From positions 13,925,060 through 13,989,059 of the forward strand of contig CM057225.1 of NCBI GenBank assembly GCA_029891385.1: DNA of 64,000 nt, given 5' to 3'. Under the pieces are notes generated by a model. That model was not told the DNA's origin, did no database searches, and was given only the letters and a program-made list of their open reading frames with translations. How positions within the stretch are numbered: position 1 is the first letter of the stretch; each line of letters begins with the position of its first letter. Position numbers and translations under genes: made by a program. Below, in pieces: positions 45,308-57,923 of the stretch. The DNA is from Erythroxylum novogranatense. Lineage: Eukaryota > Streptophyta > Magnoliopsida > Malpighiales > Erythroxylaceae.

Positions 45308-46836
45308 AAAGAAAAAGCAATTTGTTGATAAATTGTCCCAATGGGAAAAGGATTGGAGCGCAGCCAATCGGGAGCCCCAGTTAGCCTTCCAATACATTAT
45401 GTGCATTAAAGATTTGTGATGCAATGGATTGATTTCATGTTATAGAAGCATCATAAAGGGCGTGGATTTAAGCTGATTGCATACCATATAGTTGTTAATC
45501 CACTGCCCAGAAAGAAGCCGATCGATTACAAATCTTGTAATAACGCAGGCTGTGGCTGTCAAGTAGGGCTCGTCAGTTTTATGAAAAAGGTAACATGATT
45601 CTTTATGGCGCCGCCCAAGTATCTCTCCGTTCACAGGGAAGTGGTGTAAATTATGCTCCTGAACAGAGTTAGCTTCGTCTAGGGAAAGAATAGGCATGTC
45701 TAATCTGCGGATACATTCTGGTCTTATTGTAATCAGCTTTTCTGTCTAATTAATCCCTATAAGTTCCACTCCCATCCTTTGAAGTTTCATAGGGACTGGG
45801 ATTGGTTCACGAGTATGTCTCACTTGAGCTTGAGGCTAGTGAGGCTGTAAGGTTATATGCTTCCAATGTAAGATCGAAGATGGTGGATACCCAGTTGTAA
45901 TTTCACTCTGACTAAATAGTATAGAATTTCAAGTTTTTTTTTTTTTTTTGGTGGGTTCATTTTCAGACTCTAGTTTGATAGCCCAATATTCTACCTGAAA
46001 TTTCTTTGCATCTTTTGTTTCGAATGCGAACATAAAGTAATGGCATTTCTTCACCATTAAATAGATGAGTTGGTTAAAGCAAGGAAAGGGAAAGAATCAT
46101 CAACGCAAGATCTGCCTTAACATCAACAGAAGCAAAATCACCTTACCTTCCTCTTGAGGGTTTAGGGATGGGAGAGGGACTTCGCTGTCCAGATGTGGAT
46201 AAGCGAGGAAATAGGATTGGAAAGGGGGCCCCGCAGTCCCACTTATGTTGTCACGAATGGGTGCACACGGGCAACCTGCTTGACCAGGAAAGGGGCTTGG
46301 CCTAAGATATATGTTGAAAAGAGTAGTGCTTCCAATCTAGTGCACCTAAAAAGGAGAGCAAGCCAGTGATAATTGGACAATCTACCTTCTTTGGATGAGG
46401 ACCAAAATCATGAAAGTACTCAAAAAACTTGTCATGAAGTTGCTGGTCAAAGTTTGTTGTTTGAACCTTTTGGCTTTATCTTCCAAGTTTCTTGTTCCCA
46501 TTGCCAGCTCAAGAGAACGAAATTAGTTTAGGATGCGGCATCAGTTATTAGGACTTCAGATGCAAAACAAGCCACGAGTTATATACAAATTGACCATCCT
46601 TAACTGCCTTTTGAATTTAAGCTATAGAATCATATCGGATGTAAGCATTGGAGAAAAAAAAAGCCCTTTAAGGTATAACAAACTTTGGACCATTTGAAAG
46701 AAGCATCTTCAATGCCTTCTTTAGTGCATCCTATCTTTTTTGTCGAGGGTAAGTAGCCGTAGCTTTGTTGCCACTGTCTGGACTGGATAGGTTTGTCACG
46801 ATGAGCTGTATGAAACAATTCAACTGATATTTATAT
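45308..46836. other. 3' UTR and gene-free stretch
   Basis: The first 500-650 bp are probably the 3' UTR of the U-box gene, with AT-rich polyadenylation-like sequence near 45.90-45.95 kb and a T-run at 45936-45949. Beyond this no gene or element is supportable. Confidence 0.5.
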
Positions 46837-46839
46837 TTA

Positions 46840-47846
46840 GGGTGTGCTTATTTGGTAGGTATAAGGAGAGAGGAATGAGTAAGGAATGAGTATGGAATAA
46901 AAAATAAAGCTTGGTAAGAGGTAATGATTATTTTATTTCTATTTTTATTCTTTATTTTGGGGCATTGTTCTATTCCTCTCCGTTATGAGAGATATGAGAG
47001 TCATTCCTAGCTTTGCTTAATACTTATTAATGCTTTTTTTTTTTTGGTTTAGTAAGGATTGGTATTCTTTAACTAACATTATAATTAATTAATTAATTAA
47101 TTACAATATAATTAATTAAAATATAATTCATTCATTAATTAAAATATTGTAATTAATTAATTAAAATATAATTAATTAATTAATTACATTATAATTAATT
47201 AAAATATAATTCATTAATTAATAAAATATTGTAATTAATCAATTACATTATTTTAATTACTTAACATATTATAATTAATTAATTATAATATACATTTTGT
47301 CTGACAGTCCTTCCTATTTGATAGAATAATTAATTACAATATTATAATTAATTAGAATATAACTCATTCATTAATTAAAATATTGTAATTAATTAATTAA
47401 TTACAATATAATTAATTAAATTATATTATAGTTAATTAATTACAGTATAATTAATTAAAATATTATAACTAATTAAAATATAATTAATTAATTAGTTACA
47501 ATATAATTGATTAAAACATAATTCATTCATTAATTAAAATATTGTAATTAATTAATTACACTATTTTAATTACACTATTTTAATTAATTAATATATTGTA
47601 ATTAATTAATTAAAATATAATTAATTTTATTTCTCAATATTTTTACAAATCAACCACTATTAATGGTAATAATAATCATTCCTTTCTCTTAATCAACCAT
47701 CATAATAATAATAATAATATCCATTCTCATTCTTATTACCATTGGTAATAATAATCATTCCTTTCTCTTAATCAACCATCATAATAATAATAATAATATA
47801 CATTCTCATTCTTATTACCATTTTCTTATACGAACCAACGGCCTCC
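46840..47846. mobile_element. PIF/Harbinger-type MITE, about 1 kb
   Basis: The left end GGGTGTGCTTATTTGGTAGG and the right end CTTATACGAACCAACGGCCTCC are imperfect inverted repeats (GG...TTTGGT...GTATAAG). Flanked by TTA at 46837-46839 and 47847-47849, the 3-bp duplication typical of PIF/Harbinger. The body is almost wholly ATTAATTA/AATATTGT repeats (47080-47620) and is non-coding. Confidence 0.78.
47663..47822. repeat. 80-bp tandem duplication at the MITE end
   Basis: The segment starting GGTAATAATAATCATTCC and ending TTCTTATTACCATT occurs twice in a row (47663-47742, 47743-47822) with very few differences. Each copy contains an (ATA)n/(TAA)n stretch. Confidence 0.88.
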
Positions 47847-47991
47847 TTAGTTATCTTGTCATGACTTTTGAGCTTTGATTATTACAAGGAAGATCCCACC
47901 AGGATTAGCTATGCGAAGGACAACATTATAATTTTGTAGGTCCACATTAAATTAGAAAAAAATACTTTTGTCCTATATCTCATACTTTAAT

Positions 47992-49017
47992 CAATGTTCT
48001 GAATTTTGTTTCGTTCTGGCCAAAAAACGATACCGAAACGAGCATAAAAATACCGGGAATAAATTTCGGTTAGTACTTTAAGATCAAAATTTAAAAAATT
48101 GGGGACTTTTTGGGAAATTTTTAAAATTTCCTCCTCCCTCTTACCTCCCTTTTTTTAGTTTTAAAATAATAATAAATATTTTATTACTAATAATAATTAT
48201 AAATTAAATAAAACTTTAAAATAAATTATTTTATTTTATTACCAATAAATTATTTTTATTTTATTACTAATAAATTTTTTATTTAAATTTATTTTAACAT
48301 TTTATATAATATTTATTAATAAATACTAATAAATTAATTTATAAATAATAATTTTAAAATTATTACTTATAAACTAATATTTATTTTATATATTTTCAAT
48401 TATTAAATAAAATTTATATATTTTAAAATTAATTATATTTATTAATATTTTTAAATTAATTTTATATATTAAATAAAATTGTAATTGTGTCCAATTCAAT
48501 GTAAAATGAAATGGAATGTGAAAAATAACAATTCTAAAAAATATTTCAAAATTTTGATAAAATAGAAAATAATTAATAATTCAAAATTTTGAATTATTTT
48601 CATTATTTTACAATTAATTATTATATTTAGATAATTATTATATATAGATGTATATTATATATAGATAATTATTATATATAGAAATAATTAAAATATAATA
48701 AAGATATATACAAACTAAAATGAATAAGATATAAACAAAAAACTAAATTAAATAATCTACAACTTTAAAATATGACAATGGACTATTTTATAATTTTAAA
48801 AAATTCAGAGACAATTTTATAAATTTAAAAATATTTTTGTATTATTGTAATATTTTAAATACTTTGTATTATTCTTAATTTTATAATTGTATGATGATAA
48901 TTTTTTATATTAATTGTGATTATTATTTATATGTAAAATATATAAAATTATTGTTATTTCATATTAATTTTCATTATTATTTATTATTAAGATTTTTGAA
49001 AGCATGGTTAATGTAAA
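47992..49017 (+). mobile_element. hAT derivative, internally deleted, cut by copia C
   Basis: The left end is CAATGTTCTGAATTTTGTTT, matching the complement of the right end of the full-length hAT at 57375-63113. The segment 48844-49015 is closely similar to the reverse complement of about 57565-57735 of that element. It is thus the same family in opposite orientation, with the transposase region replaced or deleted (48.1-48.8 kb is AT-rich and non-coding). Copia C is inserted at 49018, and the right end lies beyond the window or is lost. Confidence 0.75.
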
Positions 49018-50446
49018 TGTTAGTAGTGTGCCCTAGGCCAATGGATATTTGTGATTCGTGTATTAACATTATGACTTGTTAATAATATATTATGAGGTAT
49101 TCCTTTCCTATATGCATGTATTTCGTTTATGTAATGTGATTTACATTCCATGAATGGTATTAGACTTATGTCATCAAGTATGTGACTTGATAGTAAAACC
49201 ATAAGCGTTATAACACCATTCTAGACTGTCCCTGGCCGATCATTATTGGTGGAACAATAATGAATTAAGACTAGTATGTGTTCTGATTGATGATCACGTT
49301 TTACTGATCATGGATATGAGATATCAAGTCAGAAACATAGATATATGTTAGAGAACATATATTGGACTGACCCATATAAAGAATACTACATGGTTTCATG
49401 TCATTAGTGATTCTTTATATGGTTTGACTTTAGTCCTTTGACCTGAAGTCATCATGATTCCCTACATGAGGAATTTAGTGTTTTGATATTAGACTAAGTT
49501 ATTTTTAACCGAATAACAAATAGTCTTATGTTGGACACTAAATGAATCATGCGGAGGGATGTGAATGACGTAGATGAGATTTGTACCTCTCTTAAATGAG
49601 AGAGATATCATTTAGGCCTCTTGACAAGTATGACTGAATAAATGCATGGCCGTGCTCAAATGAATTGATGAAGAGTCATCAAATGTCATTTGTTATAATC
49701 AGTCAACTTGGGGATCAAGAAACTATGATTAATCAAAGGTTGACATGTACCATGCCTTGTGATTAATCTTGATATCGTGTTACAAAAGGACTGAGCTTAT
49801 AACCATAGTTATAAGTTAAATCGGATTATCGATCCTCATTTGATTTGGGTAGTCATAATGTCTTGCTAGAGGTCGCTTATGACTTATGGGCCTTGAAGTG
49901 TGATCAAGCCCATTGCCAACATCAAATGAGCCTACAGGGTCGCACACAAAGAGTTATGTGATCTGGGCTTATTCTTTTGGGCCTAATTTATTAGGTGTTG
50001 AATAAATATATTTAGATATATTTATTAGGCTAGATTGAATTAAGTTGTCGGGCTCTTATTATATAAGATATAATGGGTCGAAACTTATTGGGGCCTAAAT
50101 GGGATTAGGGTTTCTCTATAAGTAGAGAAGCTTAGGTTTCATTAGGTTGAGGAGACACTATTGTCAGGAAACCCTAGCCGCCATCCGAGAGGAAAATCAA
50201 AGTGGCGTTCGGAAAGCGTTTCAGGACATGCTAGCACACCATAGCCGCAGCCCAGATCGTGCATACTCGTGTGGATACCGGTAGAGGGCATTCACGTTTG
50301 CAGTGTCTTGGAATCCGAAAAAGAAGCAACCTATTCACGAAAACAAGGTATTTTCGTACATCCTTGGTATTTTCGATTATACATCATGTTGTTGTATGGT
50401 TTTTCCGCATTGTATTGTGAATACTCATACCGTACGCGATCCAACA
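49018..50446 (+). repeat. 5' LTR of copia C
   Basis: Starts TGTTAGTAGTGTGCC and ends GCGATCCAACA, directly followed by the initiator-Met tRNA primer-binding site. 1429 bp. Confidence 0.93.
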
Positions 50447-50766
50447 GTGGTATCAGAGCCAGGTTCTTCTGTATAATCGTTGATATACGTGTTTTTGATT
50501 ACATATGTTTACGATTTTGGCTTCTGTATAATCGAAAATATGCATGTTTGGATTACATGTGCTCACGGTTTTTGGTTGCATGATACGAAAGTGTTTTTAT
50601 TTCATGCATGTTGTTTTCGGATCTGTTGATTATCTTGGTACTGATGAGAATATATGACAAGCATGAAGGGTTTGACCGGAAAATGGTGACTGCTAGGGTT
50701 TCCACCATGTAAGACATGAATGTGGAATAGGAAACCGCAAGTATCCATGTTGGACAAGGATACTCC

Positions 50767-51215
50767 AGTCGACTAGCATCTTTTTCAGTCGACTAGAAGC
50801 GTTCCAGTCGACCGATCAGAGAGTGGAGATGAGTTTTTCAGCAAAAACGTTTGTTCCAGTCGATTAACATTGGTTCCAGTCGACTAGAACAAGTCGACCA
50901 GTCGACTATCATCTCTTCCAGTCGACTAAAAGTGTTCCAGTCGACTGATCAGAGAGCGGAGATGATTTTTTCAGCAAAAACGTTTGTTCCAGTCAACTAA
51001 CATTGGTTCTAGTCGACTAGAACAAGTCGACCAGTCGACTATCATCTCTTCCAGTCGACTAGAAGCGTTCCAGTCGACTGATCAGAGAGCGGAGATGAGT
51101 GTTTCAACAAAAACGTTTGTTCCAGTCGACTGGCATTGGTTCCAGTCGACTAGTACAAGTCGACCAGTCGACTAACATAAGTCAACCAGTCGACTATCAT
51201 CTCTTCCAGTCGACT
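50767..51215 (+). repeat. AGTCGACT palindrome cluster and 133-bp repeat in copia C leader
   Basis: The 8-bp palindrome AGTCGACT (usually within CCAGTCGACTAG) and one-mismatch variants occur about 20 times. Examples of starts are 50767, 50787, 50806, 50858, 50878, 50892, 50900, 50920 and 50939; the common interval is 19-20 bp. They are arranged in a 133-bp higher-order unit: the anchor GATCAGAGAG recurs near 50814, 50947 and 51080. The cluster lies between the primer-binding site and gag, i.e. in the transcript leader. Confidence 0.93.
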
Positions 51216-51910
51216 GACAAGCCCAGCAAGGGGCTGCTTCCCTTACGCTTGTTTGTTCGTTATGTGTTATATATTCTGGGTGATGTTACATGTGTTTATT
51301 CATATTTTTTGAATATTTATATTCATGTGTAAGTTACTATTCTATACTTCTAATATATATATACTCAAGTATGTTGTAGTATAGGATTAGAAATAGCATA
51401 GTACAAACACCCTTACTAATAGGATTAGTAGCCTTCATAATGTACTAAGAACGACCCTCTTCATAATTTTAAGTTTATATGCCTTCCATAAATCTTTACC
51501 AATGTTTATCTCTAACTTATCCTTATGTGAGTTTTTGCCAAAGCAAGGCACGTAGGGATCATCTAGGGAAGACATTTGAATAATGGTGTTATTCATAGGT
51601 AAAGTATGGTTAAACTTAACTAAGCTATCAAAATAGTTTTGGGCTTAGGGCATAAGATTGGGTTTTTACATACATGCAGTACATAAGATGTATTTTAACA
51701 TAAGCCCATCAAGAATTACATGTGATGTAATTGAAAAGAGTTTTCTACCTAAATAACTAAGTATTGAGTGTTAAGCCAAAGCTTTCTTAGGACTTAGTGA
51801 AATAAGGATCTTGTTTCTCCCATTTTTCAATTGAGGGTTATTTATTTGAGTGGGAGCTAATACCTCATAATATATGAATGTTGACCCTTATTGCATAATT
51901 TTTGTAGATT

Positions 51911-52200
51911 ATGGCTACTATATCCACAAACCTTTCTATGTGATCTATCTTAGAGAAAGAAAAGCTTAATGGAACAAATTTCCTAGATTGGTATAGGAAC
52001 TTGAGAATTGTTCTCAAGCAAGAAAGAAAAGCTTTTAAAAAGAAGGGCATAGCAAAGGACAAAGGTAAAGTACCCAAGTCCAAGTCCAAGCCCAAGCCTA
52101 AAGCTAAGACTAAGGCACTCAAGGAGGGAGTTTGCTTTCACTGCAATGAACCTGGTCATTGAAAAAGGAACTGCAAACTCTATTTGGAAGAGCTGAAAGA
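51911..52200 (+). pseudogene. Copia C gag, internally deleted
   Basis: Starts near 51911 (MATISTNLSM, stop, SILEKEKLNGTNFLDWYRNL). The core typical of copia gag is missing: after RIVLKQE the frame goes straight to a Lys-rich segment (KAFKKKG, PKSKSKPKPKAKTK) and the zinc knuckle CFHCNEPGH-stop-KRNC. The knuckle's Trp codon TGG has become TGA. About 200 codons appear to be deleted. This copy could not make a particle itself. Confidence 0.8.
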
Positions 52201-53182
52201 GAAGAAGAATAGTGCGACTACTTCTTCAAGTATGTTTGTTATAGAAATAAATTTTACTCCTTTTGCATCTTGGGTATTAGATACCGGAGCTGCAACTCAC
52301 ATTTGTACTAATGTGCAGAGTCTAAGAAGGACTCGAAAATTGATGTCTGGTGAGATCGACCTGCGCGTGGGAAATAGAGCAAGAATTGCTGCTTTATCCG
52401 TGGGGACTTATGATCTCATTTTGCCTACTGGGCTCATTTTGGAACTCAAGAATTGTTATTATGTACCTACTATGAGTAGGAACATTATTTTTTTTGCTTA
52501 TTTAGAGAATGATGGATTTAAATTTTCTATTGCGAATAGAAGTATTTTCATTTATAAGAATGACATTTTATATGGCATTGCGCGTCAATTAAATGGAATT
52601 TATACTCTAGACACTGAGTTTGTTACAAATGAGCCCATCTATAACATAAATACCAAGAAGTTTAAATCTAACGATTTGAACCCAACCTATCTCTGGCATT
52701 GTCGCTTAGGCCATGTAAATGAAAAATGCATTTCAAAACTCCATCAAGATGGATTCATTGATTCTTTTGAATCTTTTGAGACATGTGATTCTTGTTTCTT
52801 GGGTAAGATGACAAAGGCCCCTTCACAGTAAAGGGAAAGGGCCAATGAGCTATTGGGCCTTATACATACCGATGTATGTGGTCCTTTTAGCATTTCAGCG
52901 AGAGGAGGTTATTTGTATTTCATTACTTTTTCAGATGACTTCAGTAGATATGGGTATGTCTATTTAATGAAATACAAATCTGAATCTTTTGAAAAGTTCA
53001 AAGAGTATAAGAATGAAGTACAAAATCAGCTTGGCAAAACAATTAAAATCCTTCGATCTGATCGAGGAGGTGAATACTTAAGCCAAGAGTTTGATGATTA
53101 TCTTAAGGATTGTGGAATCGTTTCACAATTGAATCCTCCAGGAACTCCTCAATGGAATGGTGTTTCTGAAAGGAGAAATTGA
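52184..53182 (+). pseudogene. Copia C protease and integrase (first part)
   Basis: The open block 52184-52831 has the protease motif SWVLDTGAATHIC (DTG intact), followed by the pre-integrase zinc-binding region (YLWHCRLGHVNEKCISKLH, ETCDSCFLGKMTKAPSQ). After a stop the integrase core runs 52853-53182: HTDVCGPFSISARGG, FITFSDDFSRYGYVYLM, LRSDRGGEYLS and GTPQWNGVSERRN. Catalytic Asp residues are visible. The block ends at a TGA where relatives have CGA (Arg). Confidence 0.88.
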
Positions 53183-53776
53183 ACTCTATTAAATATGGTT
53201 CGATCAATGATGAGTCAAACTGATCTTCCAAAATATTTCTGGGGCTATGCTTTAGAAACAATGACATTCATATTGAACCGTATTCCTTGAGTGGCATAGA
53301 AAAGACACTTTATGAGATATGGATGGGGAAGCGTCCCAATTTATCTTTTCTAAAGATTTGGGATTGTGAGGCTTATGTGAAGCGTCCAATTGCCGACAAG
53401 TTGGCACCCAAATCTAAAAAATGTTATTTTGTGGGATATCCTAAGGAAACTAAAGGATATTACTTTTACATCCCAACAGAGAACAAAGTGTTTGTTGCTC
53501 GAAATGGTTTTTTCTTAGAGAAGGAATTTGTTTCCAAAGGAAACAGTGGGAGTAAAGTACAACTTGAAGAAATTCAAGTTTCACAAAATGACATTGAGCC
53601 TGAAAAGGAGATTGAAGCGAGCTCACAAGCTGTTGATGAGCAGCCTTCAACAACACAAAGCCTGCGTAGATCTGATAGGATTCGTCTTGAGCCCCGAGAG
53701 ATATGGATTTCTCGTTACTGATGATGATAATGTGATGCTCATCGATCATAATGAGCTCACAACCTATCAATAAGCT
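53183..53776 (+). pseudogene. Copia C integrase C-terminus and linker
   Basis: Continues the integrase with MVRSMMSQTDLPKYFWGYAL, then after a break YEIWMGKRPNLSFLKIWDCE and a C-terminal chromatin-contact-like region (KSKKCYFVGYPKETKGYYFY). A Glu/Ser-rich linker to RT ends in a frameshift near 53720. Confidence 0.82.
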
Positions 53777-55315
53777 ATGGAAAGTCCAGAATCTGTTAAA
53801 CGGTTAGAGGCCATGAAAGCAGAGATGCAATCCATGTATGACAATCAAGTTTGGACTTTGATTGATCCGTCTGATGGCTTGAATACCATTGGATGCAAAT
53901 GGGTTTTCAAAAAGAAACTCGACATGGATGGAAATGTGCACACTTATAAAGCAAGACTTGTTGCTAAAGGTTATCGACAAGTTCATGGAATTGATTATGA
54001 TGAGACATTTTCTCTAGTGGTCATGATCAAATCCATTAGAATTCTTATTGCCATAGCTGCATACTATGATTATGAGATATGACAAATGGATGTCAAAACG
54101 GCTTTCCTTAATGGAAACTTACTTGAGGATGTATATATGATACAGCCTGAGGGTTTTGTCCATCCTAAGAATTCAGGAAATGTGTGCAAGCTTCAAAGAT
54201 CCATTTATGGATTGAAACAAGCATCAAGAAGCTGGAATCTTCGTTTTGATGAAGTTGTCAAAGAGTTTGGATTCATCAAGAATGAAGATGAACCTTGTGT
54301 CTACAAAAAGGTTAGTGGGAGTGTTGTTGTCTTTTTAGCTTTATATGTTGATGACATATTGCTCATTGGAAACGATATTCCAACCTTACAGAGTGTCAAG
54401 ATTTGGTTAAGGAAATGTTTCTCAATGAAAGACTTAGGTGAGGCTGCCTATGTTTTAGGCATTAAGATCTATAGAGATAGATCAAGAAAGCTTATAGGCC
54501 TAAGTCAGAGTACATACATAGATAAGATACTGAAAAGGTTCAGTATGCAAGATTCCAAGAGAGGTTTCTTGCCTATGTCACATGGAATCAAGTTCTCTAA
54601 GAAGGATTGTCCTACTTCAGATAAAGAGCTTGAGCGCATGAGTAAGATTCCATATGCATCTGTAATTGGATCTATCATGTATGCCATGTTATGTACTCGA
54701 CCTGATGTCTCATATGCTTTGAGCATAACAAGTAGATACCAATCTAATTATGGTGAGAGTCACTGGATAGCAGTTAAGAATATCCTTAAGTACTTGAGAA
54801 GAACTAAGGATGGAGGACTTGAAGGAGAGCTCGTTGTAAATGGTTACACTGATGCTGGTTTTCAGTCTGAAATAGATGATTTTAGATCGCAATCAGGTTT
54901 TGTGTTCTGTTTAAATGGAGGTGCAGTGAGCTGGAAAAGTTCAAAGCAAGACATTATTGCTGATTCTACAACTGAAGCTGAGTACATTGCTGCCTCGGAT
55001 GCAGCTAAGGAAGCTATATGGATCAGGAAGTTCATTATTGAGCTTGGAGTTGTTACTAGCATTGCAAGTCCTAAAGACCTTTATTGTGATAATAATGGGG
55101 CTATAGCACAGGCTAAGGAGCCAAACTCGCATCATAGAACCAAACACATACTCAGACGTTTCCATCTGATTAGAGAGATCATTGGGAGAGGAGACGTGAA
55201 GATATGCAAAGTGGGCACAGATGACAACATTGCCGATCCACTTACTAAGCCTCTTCCACAGCCTAAACATGAGATTCATACGAGGTCTATGGGTATTAGA
55301 TATCTGACCGATTAG
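53777..55315 (+). pseudogene. Copia C reverse transcriptase and RNase H
   Basis: RT starts at about 53777 (MESPESVKRLEAMKAEMQSM, then CKWVFKKKLDMDGNVHTYKA). It breaks at 54080 where TGG (Trp of IWQMDV) reads TGA, and continues open for 409 codons from 54086. That block has MDVKTAFLNGNL, SIYGLKQASRSWNLRF, LYVDDILLIGND with both catalytic Asp, and a complete RNase H (GYTDAGFQSEIDDFRSQSG, STTEAEYIAASDA, LYCDNNGAIAQAKEP, HHRTKHILRRFHLIREI, IADPLTKPLPQPK). Only one stop separates the two blocks, so the pol part is comparatively young. Confidence 0.93.
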
Positions 55316-55335
55316 GCCTAGTGCAAGTGGGAGAT

Positions 55336-56451
55336 TGTTAGTAGTGTGCCTGAGCCAATGGATATTTGTGATTAGTGTATTAACATTATGACTTGTTAAT
55401 AATATATTATGAGGTATTCCTTTCCTATATGCATGTATTTCGTTTATGTAATGTGATTTACATTCCATGAATGGTATTAGACTTATGTCATCAAGTATAT
55501 GACATGATAGTAAAATCATAAGCGTTATAACACCATTCTAGACTGTCCCTGGTCGATCATTATTGGTGAAACAATAATGAATTAAGACTAGTATGTGTTC
55601 TGATTGATGATCACGTTTTACTGATCATGGATATGAGATATAAAGTCAGAAACATATATATATGTTAGAGAACATATATTGGACCGACCCACGTAAAGAA
55701 TACTACATGGTTTCATGTCATTAGTGATTCTTTATATGATTTGACTTTAGTCCTTTGACCTGAAGTCATCATGGTTTCGTACATGAGGAATTTAGTGTTT
55801 TGATATTAGACTAAGTTATTTTTAACCGAATAACAAATAGTCTTATGTTGGACACTAAATGAATCATGCGAAGGGATGTGAATGACGTAGATGGGATTTG
55901 TACCTCTCTTAAATGAGAGAGATATCATTTGGGCCTCTTGAAAAGTGTGACTGAAGAAATGCATGGCCGTGCTCAAATGAATTGATGAAGAGTCATCAAA
56001 TGTCATTTGTTATAATCAGTCAACTTGGGGATCAAGAAACTATGATTAGTCAAAGGTTGACATATACCATTCCTTGTGATTAATCTTGATATCGTGTTAC
56101 AAAAGGACTGAGCTTATAACCATAGTTACAGGTTAAATCGGATTATCGATCCTCATTTGATTTGGATAGTCATAATGTCTTGCGAGAGGTCGCTTATGAC
56201 TTATGGGTCTTGAAGTGTGATCAAGCTCATTGCCAATATCAAATGAGCCTACAGGGTCGCACACAAAGAGTTATGTGATCTGGGCTTATTCTCTTGGGCC
56301 TAATTTATTAGGTGTTGAATAAATATATTTAGATATATTTATTGGGCTAGATTGAATTAAGTTGTCGGGCTCTTATTATATAAGATATAATGGGCCGAAA
56401 CTTATTGGGGCCTAAATGGGATTAGGGTTTCTCTATAAGTAGAGAAGCTTA
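55336..56451 (+). repeat. 3' LTR of copia C, truncated
   Basis: Starts TGTTAGTAGTGTGCC and follows the 5' copy closely until AGAGAAGCTTA, then switches to a foreign LTR start. Differences from the 5' LTR are scattered substitutions and a one-base indel near the start. Confidence 0.93.
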
Positions 56452-57923
56452 TGTAACGCCCCAAATTAGGGGTTAGAATATTAAAGGAATTTAGTACGAA
56501 ATATGTTTGGTATTTGCTTATTAAATATTTGCTTGAATTGTGCATAAGTATTTTGGCATGCATTCATGACATTTTCCGAGTAAATTGGTTTAATGAAACT
56601 TCGGATTGATTCGGACCGTAGTAATATAATTTTAGTAATTTTTGTATACTTCAAATATTTTTAGAAATTGATGGTGAATTAATTTTAAGTTGAAAATTTA
56701 TTTTATAAGTCATTATTTTATGACGGAATTTTGGTGAATTTTCGGAAGTTTTCTGAAAAGTTTGGGTATTTGTTTGTTATAAGAATTCAAAACAATGTAT
56801 TTGGTTTAAAAAGAATATTTTATTAATAAAATACTACTAACAGAAACGAAGAGACTTATTAACAATTGACATTTGGCTTCGTTATATCTATACATATAGA
56901 CTAAGCCTTCTCGAGCAAGGGACACGTACTTATACACGTTGTTCACATGCAAGATGCCCATGATTTCCTCTTATTGTTTTTAATCGGTGAAAGACATTAT
57001 ACAATGATCAAAGGAGTTCTCGCTTTTGTCCATCAGGTGGTTTTAGTAGCTTAGTCGATTGGTTTTCGTAGCTTAGTCGGTAAGTAACTCCACTGTGTTT
57101 ATAATGTAAATATATATATGTTCATGCATGGATTTGAAGACTTGTTCTATATATATATATATCTGTATGTTTTGTTTATGTTAGAAAATCAAGAACACGA
57201 TGAATTCATCATACTCTGTTTTTATATATAAATATATATATCATATCGTGAATTATATGCTTATTTTTGGTCGATTATCTTGGAAATTATGAGAGTCGAA
57301 GTTGGTGAGTTTTGAAACATACATGAATATTTGAAAATATACAATACTGTGAGAAAGTGAATATGTGTTTGTAACAATGTTATGAAAATCGTACCGGACT
57401 CGGTATCGGATTGGGCTTTGGAACGGAATGAATGCAAATGCAAATTAGATCGAATCTTTATTCGGATATTTTTAAATTTATAAAATAGTCCCTAAACTTT
57501 TAAAATTGCAAAATAGTCCATATTGATATATTATACAACTGTCTTGTATACTTTACCATTTTATGCTTACATTAACCATACTTTAAAAATCTTAATAATA
57601 GATAATAATGACAATTAATTTGAAATAACAATAATTTTAAATATTTTACATATAAATAATAACCACAATTAATATAAATAAAAACAATCATTATCATACA
57701 ATTATAAAACTAAGAATAATACAAAGCATTTAAAATATTACAATCATACAATTTCATCATTACAATAAATAATATTACATATTTACATCCAAAGATTCAA
57801 AACATCCGATAAAAAGAACAATAAATATTACAAAAGAGTTGATGACGAATAAGCAATCAAGTAAATTTGAACTGAAACAAAAATATTACATTGACATTAC
57901 ATACATATAATTTAACATAAACA

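Larger units (their letters stand above)
49018..56451 (+). mobile_element. Ty1/copia element C, long LTRs, 3' LTR truncated
   Basis: The 5' LTR is 49018-50446, the primer-binding site GTGGTATCAGAGCCAGG starts at 50447, and a 1.4-kb leader carries palindromic tandem repeats. Gag remnant, protease, integrase, RT and RNase H run to 55315. The polypurine tract AAGTGGGAGA is at 55325-55334 and the 3' LTR starts at 55336. The 3' LTR stops at 56451, 1116 of about 1429 bp, where another LTR (TGTAACGCCCC) begins. The two LTRs are very similar, so insertion was recent compared with copia A and B. The flanking base run before the 5' LTR is GTAAA; its partner is not visible. Confidence 0.92.

Noticed and set aside
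50447..50463. tRNA-like sequence GTGGTATCAGAGCC
   Set aside because: It is the primer-binding site complementary to initiator-Met tRNA, not a tRNA gene; no cloverleaf sequence around it.
50984..51332. QST/SSRL-type repeat proteins around 51.0-51.3 kb
   Set aside because: Products of the AGTCGACT array in the copia leader; the frame lies upstream of gag and has no independent support.
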